A stretch of 64,000 nt of DNA from an uncultured Oscillospiraceae bacterium (GCA_900544715.1 UQWL01000005.1:62001-126000), one strand, 5' to 3'; numbered from the stretch's first letter, positions 8,660 through 17,164 are shown. Made by a program: numbers and translations. Notes: generated from the sequence alone by a model not told the origin.

Positions 8660-9766
8660 TCAGGTGCAGTCATACGCCTGATATGTATCCGACTTTCCAA
8701 ATAGAATCGCCTTATATTCTTTCATCAGCGGGTGCTGTTTCCAGGTGGAGTTGGTTTCAGAGACGGTATACGCCATCATCTGCACAAAGGCCAGCGTATA
8801 GAGCGGGGAAATCATCTCATCCACCTGATGCGGCACGCGCATCACGCCGTCTCCCTGAATCAGCGGGTTATTGCTCAGGATATATACACGGTCGCTGATC
8901 ACCTTTGCGGCGCGATAAGATTGCTCAATGCGCGCGGCGGTTTCGTCGCCCGGATCGATAAAAATAAAATTGTAATTGGGTGTGAGCTGAATCTGTGGGC
9001 CGTGGATGGCCTCATCCACCTCGTATCCCACCGCAAGGATATGGACCGTTTCTCCGATCTTTACAGCTCCTTCCAGAGCAGTTCCATAGTTAGCGCCCGC
9101 ACCGATCAGGTATGCCTTCTCCATCGAAAGCAGATTTTTCCTGTTGCGCTGGAAGAACACGTCAAAGCCTGCAACGATCGATTCATAATTCTCCATAGCC
9201 AACCGCATTTGCGCCTTTTGCTCCTCCGCGCAGGCCTCATCCAGGCGCCCCAGGCGCACAGCGGTATGCAGGGCAAAGAGCATCAGGAAGGTACTGAGCG
9301 TCACAACGCCCTTGGTCACAAAGTCCAGTTTTTCGCCCCCAAGGCCAAAGCTGATGACCTGATCCGCCTCTTTTTCAAAATCGCTGTGAATATTTCCGGT
9401 TAACCCCACCGCAGGGATTCCCATGCGGCGACATACTTGAAGAGACTCAATGGTATTGGTGCTGCACCCACTTTGTGAAATGCAGACCACAAAATCTCTT
9501 TCCGTTATATCATGCTCATAATGGTTGAAAGTGAAGGGGGTCACCACTCTGACCGGTACGCCCAGCAGCTTCTGCATCAAATAGCGTGCACACAGCGCCG
9601 CGTTGCAGCTGGATCCGCAGGCTACCAGCCAAATTGACCGATACATCCGCTTCAGATAGAGTTCCGTCATTTTGTGTGTCAGTTCTTCACTGCACGCAAT
9701 ATTATGGCGTACTGTATCCGGTGTCTCTAAAATATAGCGTTTCATCGAGAGCTCGCCGCTATCCAT
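8660..9766 (-). CDS. SIS-domain sugar-phosphate isomerase or deaminase (second copy)
   Basis: A 369-residue protein with two SIS domains. The first has VACGSSCNAALCARYL and CISQSGCSTNT; the second has YLIGAGANYGTALEGAVKIGE and an AIHGPQ motif. This is the layout of the isomerase half of GlmS, AgaS and fructosamine-6-phosphate deglycases, without a glutaminase domain. The start at 9766 follows AGGAAGTGAT; the frame continues upstream but would overlap the previous gene. It lies in one operon with a related SIS gene and the transketolase halves. An amino-sugar or Amadori-product phosphate is the likely substrate class, by inference. Confidence 0.85.
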   Translation of the reverse strand: MDSGELSMKRYILETPDTVRHNIACSEELTHKMTELYLKRMYRSIWLVACGSSCNAALCARYLMQKLLGVPVRVVTPFTFNHYEHDITERDFVVCISQSGCSTNTIESLQVCRRMGIPAVGLTGNIHSDFEKEADQVISFGLGGEKLDFVTKGVVTLSTFLMLFALHTAVRLGRLDEACAEEQKAQMRLAMENYESIVAGFDVFFQRNRKNLLSMEKAYLIGAGANYGTALEGAVKIGETVHILAVGYEVDEAIHGPQIQLTPNYNFIFIDPGDETAARIEQSYRAAKVISDRVYILSNNPLIQGDGVMRVPHQVDEMISPLYTLAFVQMMAYTVSETNSTWKQHPLMKEYKAILFGKSDTYQAYDCT

Positions 9767-9807
9767 TTGAATCACTTCCTTTTTTTCAGTTATCAACCGC
9801 CTTTTCT

Positions 9808-10866
9808 TCAGACGGTCACGGTTTGCTTGCTTACACCCTTGGGACAATCCGGATTGTAACCGCGGCTTAGGGAGCACAGGCAGGAAAACATCTGCCCAAA
9901 TACCGCTCCCGCAACCACGGCGCGTATTCCATCAAACGCTTCCGGGAGAAGGACACTGGTATCGCCTAATTTCGCGATTTCCGGATCATTGGTCACCACT
10001 GTGCACCAGATAGAGGACTCTTCTTTCAAACGCTTCAGCAAATCTACCGCGCAATAATTGGTGTGCCGGTCGGCAATCAAAAAGACGCAGGGCACAAAGC
10101 GCAGCGCCGTGGCAATCGGGCCATGCCGATAATCGGCAGAGCCATAGCTGCGGGCATCCAGATAGCTGGTCTCCTGAATTTTCAGCTCCACCTCATTGGC
10201 CAGCGCATCCATCAGGCCGCGGCCCATCAAAAGCATGTGCTCCGTATTCCGGTAGTAACGGACCACATCGCGCACCTGGGGCTCCAAAACGGCGAGCGAC
10301 CGCTCCACGATGGTGCCCAGCTCGTCCAGTACAGACAGGAGTTCCGGATCCCCCGAGATATACGCGGCCAACGCGGTCACGATGGTAACCTGTGTGAGGT
10401 AGGATTTACCCGCCGTGACGCTGCGCTCCGGCCCGCAATGATTGCGCACCTGGTATTTGCCCGCCTGCGTCATCAGGGAGCCTTCCACATTGGTCACACA
10501 GACACACACGCCGCCCTGTTCATCGCAGTGTTTCATCACCTCGTAAATATCACGCGCTCCACCGGACTGGGATACTGCGATCATCAACACATTAGAATAA
10601 TCCACATTACTGTGATAAGCGGTCACCACGCTGGGAGCGCAGATGCTCGCCACCATACTGCACTTTGTTTCGAATAGATATCGCCCTACCAGATTCGCGT
10701 GATCGCTGGAGCCGCGTCCCACAAAAACAACCGTTTTGATCTTGCGCTCCTTCACTTCTTTTGCGATCTCCCGTAAAACCGGTTCATTTTCCTTTAAGCA
10801 ATTCCGGACGGCTTCCGGCTGCTCAAAAATTTCCTTCCAAAAAACAGATTCTTTGGTATCGATCAT
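9808..10866 (-). CDS. SIS-domain sugar-phosphate isomerase or deaminase (first copy)
   Basis: A 352-residue two-SIS protein. The first domain has VFVGRGSSDHANLVGRYL and AVSQSGGARDIYEVMK; the second has LLMGRGLMDALANEVELKIQE and the DYRHGP motif. It is the GlmS/AgaS/deglycase type, without a glutaminase domain. GGAGGAATGATTTT precedes the ATG. It is the first gene of the four-gene SIS-transketolase operon and is paralogous to, but well diverged from, its neighbour. Paired SIS proteins beside a PTS recall Amadori-product deglycase operons in enterobacteria, where each copy handles a different adduct; here the transporter is of another PTS class, so the substrate is unknown. Confidence 0.85.
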   Translation of the reverse strand: MIDTKESVFWKEIFEQPEAVRNCLKENEPVLREIAKEVKERKIKTVVFVGRGSSDHANLVGRYLFETKCSMVASICAPSVVTAYHSNVDYSNVLMIAVSQSGGARDIYEVMKHCDEQGGVCVCVTNVEGSLMTQAGKYQVRNHCGPERSVTAGKSYLTQVTIVTALAAYISGDPELLSVLDELGTIVERSLAVLEPQVRDVVRYYRNTEHMLLMGRGLMDALANEVELKIQETSYLDARSYGSADYRHGPIATALRFVPCVFLIADRHTNYCAVDLLKRLKEESSIWCTVVTNDPEIAKLGDTSVLLPEAFDGIRAVVAGAVFGQMFSCLCSLSRGYNPDCPKGVSKQTVTV

Positions 10867-10924
10867 AAAATCATTCCTCCATTCTCAGATTTCATCCCAT
10901 TCGACTGCAAGAGAATATCGCAGC

Positions 10925-10952
10925 TTGACAGCGGATGGTATGCTGGTATACT
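10925..10952 (+). promoter_or_regulatory. Promoter for the HAD hydrolase gene
   Basis: A perfect TTGACA (10925-10930), 16 bases, then TATACT (10947-10952). The spacer includes most of a small dyad GTATGCTGGTATAC that runs into the -10 box, which could serve as an operator. Confidence 0.7.
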
Positions 10953-10963
10953 GGACAATAAAT

Positions 10964-10990
10964 ACGGGGCTTCGTGAATCGCCCCTACGA
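10964..10990. repeat. Short palindromic intergenic repeat, copy 1
   Basis: GGGGC, ten bases TTCGTGAATC, GCCCC, then TACGAA. It lies between the promoter and start codon of the HAD gene. Related sequences end in CCTACGAA before the beta-galactosidase gene (53801-53830) and in GAATCGCCTACG at 43966-43977. It looks like a dispersed REP-type element. Confidence 0.45.
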
Positions 10991-11001
10991 AAGGGAGATC
11001 G

Positions 11002-11640
11002 ATGCAAATGAATTGTGATAGCCTGATTTTTGACCTGGACGGCACCTTGTGGGATGCCAGCGAAGCCGTCTCCCAATCGTGGGCACACACGCTGCGCAAT
11101 ACCTACCAAGTAAAAAATCCACCGTCAATCGCAGAAATTCAGTCTATTATGGGCCTCAGCGCCCGTGAGATTGCCGACCGGCTTTTTTCCCGTTACGGGG
11201 AAGATCCGGATGAAATCGCGCAATACTGTATGCGCCAAGAATGCGATTACCTCGCTGTGCACGGGGGGCGGCTGTACGCAGGCGTGGAACCCACGCTGCG
11301 GGACCTGGCTCAGCACTACCACTTGAGCATTGTAAGCAACTGTCAGCAGGGATATATCGAAAGTTTCCTGCATTTTTATCACTTGGAGCCCCTTTTTACC
11401 GATTTTGATTGCGAAGGGAACACAGGGCTAAGCAAGTCGGAAAATATCCGGCGCTTAATCAGGAGAAACGCTTTGACGCATCCTGTTTATATCGGAGATA
11501 CGCAGATGGATTTTCAGGCAGCCACGCAGGCTGGCGCCGCATTCATCTGGGCTTCCTATGGCTTCGGGCATGTCTCCGAAGCGGCTTTGCGGATTAACCG
11601 CTTCCCCGACCTGCTTACTCTTTTGCCCTCCTTGGAGTGA
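11002..11640 (+). CDS. HAD-superfamily phosphatase (phosphoglycolate phosphatase-like)
   Basis: A 212-residue haloacid dehalogenase-type hydrolase of subfamily IA. Motif I is FDLDGTLWD, with nucleophile and acid at Asp11 and Asp13; an alpha-helical cap follows at about residues 18-85; motif II is IVSNCQQG and motif IV is YIGDTQMDFQAA. Such enzymes remove phosphate from small sugar phosphates or phosphoglycolate. GGGAG lies four bases before the first ATG; a second ATG two codons later is an equal alternative. It has its own promoter at 10925-10952 and stands between the SIS operon and the PTS genes, so a role in clearing a sugar phosphate of this pathway is plausible. The substrate is not predictable. 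Confidence 0.88.
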   Translation: MQMNCDSLIFDLDGTLWDASEAVSQSWAHTLRNTYQVKNPPSIAEIQSIMGLSAREIADRLFSRYGEDPDEIAQYCMRQECDYLAVHGGRLYAGVEPTLRDLAQHYHLSIVSNCQQGYIESFLHFYHLEPLFTDFDCEGNTGLSKSENIRRLIRRNALTHPVYIGDTQMDFQAATQAGAAFIWASYGFGHVSEAALRINRFPDLLTLLPSLE

Positions 11641-11643
11641 CGA

Positions 11644-12105
11644 TCAACCGCCAAGATATTGATCATCGAGCATCGCCAACTCCTGTGGGGAGCTGACATG
11701 CGCCAGTTTTTCGAGCAATTCCTCATTGGAGAGGATCTTGAAGAGCTGGCGCATATTTTTTATGTGCGCGTCCTCATCAACCGCTGCCAGTGCAAAAAAT
11801 ACGCGGGCGTCCTTTTCGCGGTCCTCCGGATCAAATATAACAGGCTGCTCAAATCGCACAAAAGAAATTGCAGTCTGAGACACACCGGGCGACCCTTTCG
11901 TAGAATGAGGAATTGCCAACCCGGGCACAATAACGATATATGGCCCGAATTCTTCAACGCACTCGATAATGCGCTGTGCATAAGCCGGCGTTGCGCAGCC
12001 GGTATCCACCAGCGGTTGGCAGCTTTTCCGAATCGCATCCTTCCAGTCAGAAGAGCCGGGAAAAAATGCGGCCCTGTTTTGCCGGACAATCTCTTTCAGC
12101 AGCAT
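11644..12105 (-). CDS. PTS system IIA component (ascorbate/mannitol-fructose type)
   Basis: A 153-residue IIA protein of PTS EIIA type 2. The phospho-accepting histidine lies in GLAIPHS (His67). It would take phosphate from HPr and pass it to the IIB protein encoded divergently at 12527. The ATG at 12105 follows AAAGGAGTGATGTC with a seven-base gap; the frame remains open to 12177 but lacks another ribosome site. In ascorbate-type systems this corresponds to UlaC. It is convergent with the HAD gene, three bases apart. The separation of IIA from IIB and IIC on opposite strands implies shared control from the 421-base region between them. Confidence 0.9.
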   Translation of the reverse strand: MLLKEIVRQNRAAFFPGSSDWKDAIRKSCQPLVDTGCATPAYAQRIIECVEEFGPYIVIVPGLAIPHSTKGSPGVSQTAISFVRFEQPVIFDPEDREKDARVFFALAAVDEDAHIKNMRQLFKILSNEELLEKLAHVSSPQELAMLDDQYLGG

Positions 12106-12188
12106 GACATCACTCCTTTCTTTGTAAAGTTCAGATCCAAAGGTTCTTCTAAAATTTTCAGCCTCATTATAACTCATCTTGTTTTAAA

Positions 12189-12204
12189 TTGCAATATGTT
12201 GCAA
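12189..12204. promoter_or_regulatory. Candidate operator near the IIA gene
   Basis: TTGCAATATGTTGCAA: two TTGCAA hexamers, each itself a palindrome, four bases apart. It resembles the dyad before the DeoR gene (TTGCATATTTGCAA), which suggests the same regulator. This is inference from similarity. Confidence 0.35.
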
Positions 12205-12338
12205 CTAAATGTCATTATTTTGATACATTTTGAATGAATCGACGCTTGCCGTTCTTCAATTGTGCATAAATTAACCCTATATATTGAAATGATTTGTTAT
12301 ATATTATGTACAATCCTTCATTTTTTTCAACAAAATAT

Positions 12339-12367
12339 TTGACATAATGAAATGAATATAGTATGAT
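12339..12367 (+). promoter_or_regulatory. Sigma-A promoter for the PTS IIB-IIC genes
   Basis: A perfect TTGACA (12339-12344), 17-base spacer, TATGAT (12362-12367). The IIB start codon is 159 bases downstream, leaving a long untranslated leader. Confidence 0.8.
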
Positions 12368-12526
12368 TGCACTAAGAAACAAGGATTTCTTCTAAAAATT
12401 TTCATTTTGTTACTATTTATGAATGTTTCAAAGCACATCAAATCACAAAATTGCAACCTTGCGCTTCGCTTCAGAGTTAGTTAAAAAGCGGTCTACACAA
12501 TATCATAGAAAGGAAGGTGTTCCAAA

Positions 12527-12817
12527 ATGATCAGCATTTTGATGGTTTGCGGAAATGGTTGCGGAAGTAGTCTCGTATGCCAAATGGCCGTTGAGGCTGT
12601 ACTCAATGAGCTTGGCGTAAAGGCAAATATCGATCACAGCGATATGCTCTCCGCAGCATCCAAGCATGCGGAAATTTTGATTGCGGGGATTAATTTTAAG
12701 CCACACTTTGATCATTTCCAAGATTTCCCCAACAAGATCTACCTGCAATCTCTCGTGAATCAGAATGAAATCCGTGAAAAGCTGAAGCCTGTATTGGAAG
12801 CAAACGGCTGGCTGTGA
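12527..12817 (+). CDS. PTS system IIB component (ascorbate type)
   Basis: A 96-residue IIB protein. The active-site cysteine is Cys8 in MVCGNGCGSSL, the phosphocysteine loop of the UlaB and lactose/galactitol type group. AGAAAGGAAGGTG lies upstream of the ATG. The protein would be phosphorylated by the IIA protein encoded divergently and phosphorylates the incoming sugar together with the IIC channel. It is followed 39 bases later by the IIC gene in the same operon. The ascorbate-family assignment rests mainly on the IIC neighbour; transported substrates of this family include ascorbate and other, uncharacterised sugars or sugar acids. Confidence 0.9.
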   Translation: MISILMVCGNGCGSSLVCQMAVEAVLNELGVKANIDHSDMLSAASKHAEILIAGINFKPHFDHFQDFPNKIYLQSLVNQNEIREKLKPVLEANGWL

Positions 12818-12856
12818 TTCCAGCTGACTCTACTATGATAGGAAAAGGAGCGAATT

Positions 12857-14182
12857 ATGGGTATTTTCATGAGTATCTTAGACTTTATCATCGATAATAT
12901 TCTAATCAATGCATCGATGGTGCTTGGCCTTGTCGCTTTGATCGGTCTGGTTCTGCAACGCAAATCGGTCAGCCAGTGCATCAGCGGTACGTTTAAAACC
13001 ATGATGGGATTTATGATCCTATCCGCCGGCTCCTCCGTCATTGTCGGTTCCCTGGAAAATTTCAGCACATGGTTTTCCGCGGGGCTCGGCATTGACGGGG
13101 CCGTCGCCTCCATTGAAGCAGTTTTGGCTGTGGCCATGCAGGAGTCAACGATCGGGCGTGATATCGCCCTGGTATATGCAGGCATTTTTGTCGTCAATAT
13201 TTTGATTGCCCGATTTACTAAGCTAAAGTATGTGTTCCTCAACGGCGAGGCTCCCATCTATATGGCAATGATCAGCATCCTGTTCGGCGTTGGGCTTTGC
13301 AAACTGGGCCATATCCCGGCAGTGATTCTCGGCTCAATCCTTGGCGGTATTTGCTGCGTTATTTTCCCGGCCATGGCGCAGCCGTTTGTCCGCAAGATCA
13401 CAGGCAGCGATGACATTGCGCTCGGTCATTTCTGCACACTGGGCTACATCCTTTCCGCGTTCGTCTCCAAGGTGACAGGAGATCCCTCCAAGTCCACAGA
13501 GGATACGAAGATCAGCACAAAGCTTTCTTTCTTGCAGGATACATATCTTGCAGTGGGCTCTGTCATGATTCCCCTGTATATCCTAATGGCGATTTTAGCC
13601 GGGCCTGAAGTGGTTGCCGAAGCATCAGGCGGTAAAAACTACATCGTATTTGCAATCATGCAGGGCATCACCTTCTGCGTTGGCCTGTTTATCCTCCTGA
13701 CCGGCGTACGCCTGCTGATCGCCGAGCTGGTTCCCGCTTTTGCAGGCATTGCGAAAAAAATTGTACCCGGCGCCCGGCCCGCATTGGATTGCCCGGTTCT
13801 GTTTACCTATGCGCCAAATGCAATTGTATACGGCTTTATTTTCACCACTGTAGGTACGATTATCGGTATGTTCCTGTGGCCGCTGTTCGGCCTGCCGATG
13901 GTTATCCCTGGTATTATGAGCAATTTCTTTGCAGGAGGCACGGCCGCTATCTTTGCAAACGCCACCGGAGGCCGGCGCGGTACCATTATCGCAAGCATTG
14001 TGCACGGCCTGTTTATTTCCCTTCTGCCGGCCCTCGTTGCGCCGTATCTGGGGCAGATCGTCGTTGAAGGCTTGCCCTCTCTGGCAGCTTATACGATGAC
14101 CGATGTGGATTGTGTTTCAATGGGCCTGTTCTATAGCTGGCTGTTGAAGCCCGTCCTTGGGCTCTTTGGCATGGCCGCTTAA
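12857..14182 (+). CDS. PTS system IIC component, ascorbate (SgaT/UlaA) family permease
   Basis: A 441-residue polytopic membrane protein. It starts with a short amphipathic stretch and then about ten hydrophobic segments, including ASMVLGLVALIGLVL and MMGFMILSAGSSVIVGSL near the N-terminus, which are typical of the UlaA/SgaT family. The length matches that family. AAAAGGAGCG precedes the ATG. It forms the sugar channel in the cytoplasmic membrane. Combined with IIA, IIB, enzyme I and HPr in the same island, a complete phosphorelay is present. True ascorbate use would normally come with UlaG-type lactonase and a decarboxylase, neither of which is seen, so the sugar is probably something else. 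Confidence 0.92.
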   Translation: MGIFMSILDFIIDNILINASMVLGLVALIGLVLQRKSVSQCISGTFKTMMGFMILSAGSSVIVGSLENFSTWFSAGLGIDGAVASIEAVLAVAMQESTIGRDIALVYAGIFVVNILIARFTKLKYVFLNGEAPIYMAMISILFGVGLCKLGHIPAVILGSILGGICCVIFPAMAQPFVRKITGSDDIALGHFCTLGYILSAFVSKVTGDPSKSTEDTKISTKLSFLQDTYLAVGSVMIPLYILMAILAGPEVVAEASGGKNYIVFAIMQGITFCVGLFILLTGVRLLIAELVPAFAGIAKKIVPGARPALDCPVLFTYAPNAIVYGFIFTTVGTIIGMFLWPLFGLPMVIPGIMSNFFAGGTAAIFANATGGRRGTIIASIVHGLFISLLPALVAPYLGQIVVEGLPSLAAYTMTDVDCVSMGLFYSWLLKPVLGLFGMAA

Positions 14183-14234
14183 TCGCAGCACGCCGTTTCC
14201 TCTCTAGTTTATCAAGCATTTCATGATGGGAAGG

Positions 14235-14270
14235 CGGCAGGAGGACCGTATGCCAACGATCCTCCTGCCG
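14235..14270 (+). terminator. Hairpin after the PTS IIC gene
   Basis: CGGCAGGAGGA and TCCTCCTGCCG form an 11-bp stem around a 14-base loop, 52 bases after the IIC stop. There is no strong T-run, so it may stabilise the mRNA end or act with the next hairpin. Confidence 0.5.
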
Positions 14271-14283
14271 AATGGTATCAAAA

Positions 14284-14315
14284 CAAAGCCCGGAGCCGAT
14301 TGACTCCGGGCTTTG
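14284..14315. terminator. Bidirectional terminator between PTS IIC and leuB
   Basis: CAAAGCCCGGAG, eight bases, CTCCGGGCTTTG. It is a perfect 12-bp stem between two convergent genes. The A/T ends of the stem give short T-runs in both directions. Confidence 0.8.
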
Positions 14316-14334
14316 ATCTGTTTGTATAAAAGCA

Positions 14335-15414
14335 TCAGCGTTCTGTAATCAAACCTGCCACCAGGTCGCCCATCTCGCCAGTGGATACGACCGGCAGGCC
14401 CTCCGCCTTGATATCCGGTGTGCGCGCCCTGCGCAGCGCTTCGTTCACAGCGGCTTCAATCGCGTCGGCTGCCTCTGCCTCATCAAAGGAATACCGCAGC
14501 ATCATTGCGGCGGATAAAATCGTTGCCAACGGGTTTGCAACACCCTGCCCCGCGATATCCGGCGCGGAGCCGTGGATCGGCTCATAAAGCCCCAGGCTGC
14601 TCCCCGCAAGGCTCGCAGAGGCCAGCATGCCGATGGAGCCGCTGATCATGGAGGCTTCGTCGGAGAGGATATCGCCAAACATATTGGAGGTGACGATCAC
14701 ATCAAATTGGGCGGGATTGCGCACGAGCTGCATCGCGCAGTTATCCACATACATATGGTTGAGCTCCACTTCCGGGTATTCCTTGGAGATGCGGATCACC
14801 GTTTCCCGCCACAGGCGGGAGGATTCGAGCACGTTCGCCTTATCCACGCTCGTCAGTTTTTTGCCGCGCTTCATCGCCATATCAAAAGCCACGCGCACAA
14901 TGCGCTCAATCTCCGGCACGGAATAGCTCTCGGTGTCATAAGCTGCGGGCGCGCCGTTTTTCTCATACCGGCCGCGCTCCCCAAAATAGATGCCGCCCGT
15001 CAGCTCGCGCACAACGAGGATATCGAGTTGGTTGCCAATGATGCTGTCCTTGATGGGCGAGGCACTTTTCAGCGGCTCAAAAATCTTTGCCGGGCGCAGG
15101 TTGGCATAGAGCCCCAGCGCGCTGCGGATGCCGAGCAGCCCCGCCTCGGGGCGCTGGCTGCCGGGCAGGGTATCCCACTTCCAGCCGCCGACCGCGCCAA
15201 GCAGCACGGAATCCGCCTTTTTGCAGGCCTCCACTGTCTGCTGTGGCAGCGGCTCGCCCGTCGCGTCGATCGCGCAGCCGCCCATGAGTTGCTCATCATA
15301 GGCAAAGCGGAAGCCGAATTTCTCCCCTGCCGCGTCGAGCACCTTGATGGCCTCCGCCACGATCTCCGGGCCGATTCCGTCGCCGCGCAGGACGACAATG
15401 TGATAGTTTTTCAA
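14335..15414 (-). CDS. leuB: 3-isopropylmalate dehydrogenase
   Basis: A 359-residue enzyme that oxidatively decarboxylates 3-isopropylmalate in leucine synthesis. Family marks are the N-terminal VLRGDGIGPEIVAEAIKVLD, LLGAVGGWKWD, the substrate-binding RPEAGLLGIRSALGLYANLRP, SVDKANVLESSRLWRE, the metal-binding SDEASMISGSIGML, and the NAD-binding EPIHGSAPDIAGQGVANP. It lies 43 bases downstream of leuA and ends before a strong terminator. The isomerase genes leuC and leuD are not between them and must lie elsewhere. Expression should follow the leucine T-box upstream of leuA. Confidence 0.97.
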   Translation of the reverse strand: MKNYHIVVLRGDGIGPEIVAEAIKVLDAAGEKFGFRFAYDEQLMGGCAIDATGEPLPQQTVEACKKADSVLLGAVGGWKWDTLPGSQRPEAGLLGIRSALGLYANLRPAKIFEPLKSASPIKDSIIGNQLDILVVRELTGGIYFGERGRYEKNGAPAAYDTESYSVPEIERIVRVAFDMAMKRGKKLTSVDKANVLESSRLWRETVIRISKEYPEVELNHMYVDNCAMQLVRNPAQFDVIVTSNMFGDILSDEASMISGSIGMLASASLAGSSLGLYEPIHGSAPDIAGQGVANPLATILSAAMMLRYSFDEAEAADAIEAAVNEALRRARTPDIKAEGLPVVSTGEMGDLVAGLITER

Positions 15415-15457
15415 ATCCAGTCACCTCATTTAAATTTTGATCCGGAGCATTCCGCCG

Positions 15458-17164
15458 TCATTCCGCCTTCTGCGCCCGCATGGAGCGATTGATCGCGCAC
15501 AGTACGCCGCGGATGGATGCATAGTAGATATTGTGGGAAATGCCTACGCCGAAGATATTTTTCCCCTCGGCGTCGGTCAAGTGGATATAGGATACCGCCT
15601 TCGCATCCGATCCAATGGAAATCGCATGCTCGGAATAATCCTCAAAGTGGTAACCGCTAATGCCGACCTGCTGCAAAGCGTTGAAGAACGCATCGATTGG
15701 GCCGTTGCCCTCGCCGGAAATCTCCGTGGGCTCAAAGCCGTTGTTCTTGATGATCCCCACAAAGCGGCCGTGGGAGGAGGAGCCATCCTCTGCTCCCTCA
15801 TCGTAATATTTCATCTTCAGGATCTGGTACGGGCCGTCCACATCGATATACTCCTGTTTAAACAGATCGAATACCTGTTGCGGCGTGATCTCCGTGCCTG
15901 CCGCGTCACAGGCCGCCTTGACCGCCTTGCCGAATTCAGGGTGCATGGCCTTTGGCAGCTCGTACCCGAAGTTGTTGCTCATGATAAATGCCGCGCCGCC
16001 CTTGCCGGATTGGCTGTTGATGCGGATGATCGGCTCGTATTCACGCCCGACGTCCGCCGGGTCGATCGGCAGGTAAGGCACCTCCCAATACTGCGTGCCG
16101 CTCGTTTTCATATATTGCTCGCCCTTGTTGATCGCGTCCTGATGGGAGCCAGAGAAGGCGGTGAACACCAGCGCGCCCGCATAGGGATGACGCTCGCTCA
16201 CATGCATCTTCGTCGTGCGCTCATATACCTCGCGGACATGGTTGATATTGCTGAAATCGAGCTGTGGATCGACTCCCTGCGTATACATGTTCAGCGCGAG
16301 CGTGACGATATCGACGTTGCCTGTGCGCTCGCCGTTACCAAAGAGCGTGCCTTCAATGCGGTCCGCACCTGCCATCAGACTCAGCTCCGCGCCCGCCACG
16401 CCGGTGCCGCGGTCATTATGCGGGTGCAGGGAGATGATCGCGCTCTCCCGATTTTTCAAGTGCTTGCAGAAGTATTCGATCTGGTCGGCATAACCGTTGG
16501 GCGTGCTGCCTTCCACTGTGGAGGGCAGGTTCAAAATGACCTTGTTCTCCGGCGTTGCGTCGAGCAGCTCCATCACCCGCTCGCAAATGGCAACGGCATT
16601 GTCCATCTCCGTGCCGGTGAAGCTCTCCGGAGAATACTCATAGCGGATGTTAACCTCGGGATGCTTTTTGAGCATCTCGTCCGTGAGCTCCTTGATGAGC
16701 TTTGCGCCATTGGCTGCGATCTCGATGATGCCGTCCATATCCTTCTTGAACACGACCTTGCGTTGTAAGGTGGAGGTGGAGTTATAGAAATGGACAATCA
16801 CATTTTTCGCGCCCTCAATTGCCTCAAAGGTCTTGCGGATCAGGTGCTCACGCGCCTGCACGAGCACCTGGATGGTCACGTCGTCCGGAATGCAGTTTTT
16901 CTCAATCAAGGTGCGAAGGATCTCATATTCCGTTTCGCTCGCGGACGGGAAGCCGACCTCAATCTCCTTCACGCCGATGTCGACCAAGAGCTGGAACATC
17001 TCCAGCTTTTCCTCCAGGTTCATGGGGTTTACCAGCGCCTGGTTGCCGTCGCGCAGGTCAACGCTGCACCAGATGGGCGCATGGTCAATCACCCGATCGG
17101 GCCATTCGCGGTGCTCTAGCTTGATCGGGGTAAACGGGATATACTTTTTGCAGCCTTCATACAT
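15458..17164 (-). CDS. leuA: 2-isopropylmalate synthase
   Basis: A 568-residue enzyme of the long LeuA type. It condenses acetyl-CoA with 2-ketoisovalerate, the first step of leucine synthesis. The HMG-like barrel begins with WCSVDLRDGNQALV, carries the catalytic ISLHPHNDRGTGVAGAELSL stretch with its metal-binding histidines, then GADRIEGTLFGNGERTGN. The C-terminal third is the leucine-sensing regulatory domain. The start MYEG at 17164 was chosen because AAAGGA lies 11 bases upstream; an in-frame ATG four codons earlier overlaps that site. Control is by the T-box leader at 17253-17540 plus, by family knowledge, leucine feedback. Confidence 0.96.
   Translation of the reverse strand: MYEGCKKYIPFTPIKLEHREWPDRVIDHAPIWCSVDLRDGNQALVNPMNLEEKLEMFQLLVDIGVKEIEVGFPSASETEYEILRTLIEKNCIPDDVTIQVLVQAREHLIRKTFEAIEGAKNVIVHFYNSTSTLQRKVVFKKDMDGIIEIAANGAKLIKELTDEMLKKHPEVNIRYEYSPESFTGTEMDNAVAICERVMELLDATPENKVILNLPSTVEGSTPNGYADQIEYFCKHLKNRESAIISLHPHNDRGTGVAGAELSLMAGADRIEGTLFGNGERTGNVDIVTLALNMYTQGVDPQLDFSNINHVREVYERTTKMHVSERHPYAGALVFTAFSGSHQDAINKGEQYMKTSGTQYWEVPYLPIDPADVGREYEPIIRINSQSGKGGAAFIMSNNFGYELPKAMHPEFGKAVKAACDAAGTEITPQQVFDLFKQEYIDVDGPYQILKMKYYDEGAEDGSSSHGRFVGIIKNNGFEPTEISGEGNGPIDAFFNALQQVGISGYHFEDYSEHAISIGSDAKAVSYIHLTDAEGKNIFGVGISHNIYYASIRGVLCAINRSMRAQKAE

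Larger units (their letters stand above)
12106..12526. other. Divergent control region between the PTS IIA and IIB genes
   Basis: About 420 AT-rich bases without a gene. It contains the IIB-IIC promoter at 12339-12367, a TTGCAA repeat at 12189-12204 close to the IIA gene, and a partial TTGCAACCTTGC at about 12450. No clear riboswitch or terminator was seen. Confidence 0.6.

Noticed and set aside
12527..14182. True ascorbate utilisation operon
   Set aside because: The permease is of the ascorbate family, but no lactonase, decarboxylase or isomerase of the ula pathway was seen; the neighbours point to another sugar.
15437..16768. 443-codon open frame antisense to leuA
   Set aside because: It lies wholly across leuA and the gap before leuB, has no ribosome site and no protein motif; it reflects the base composition of leuA.
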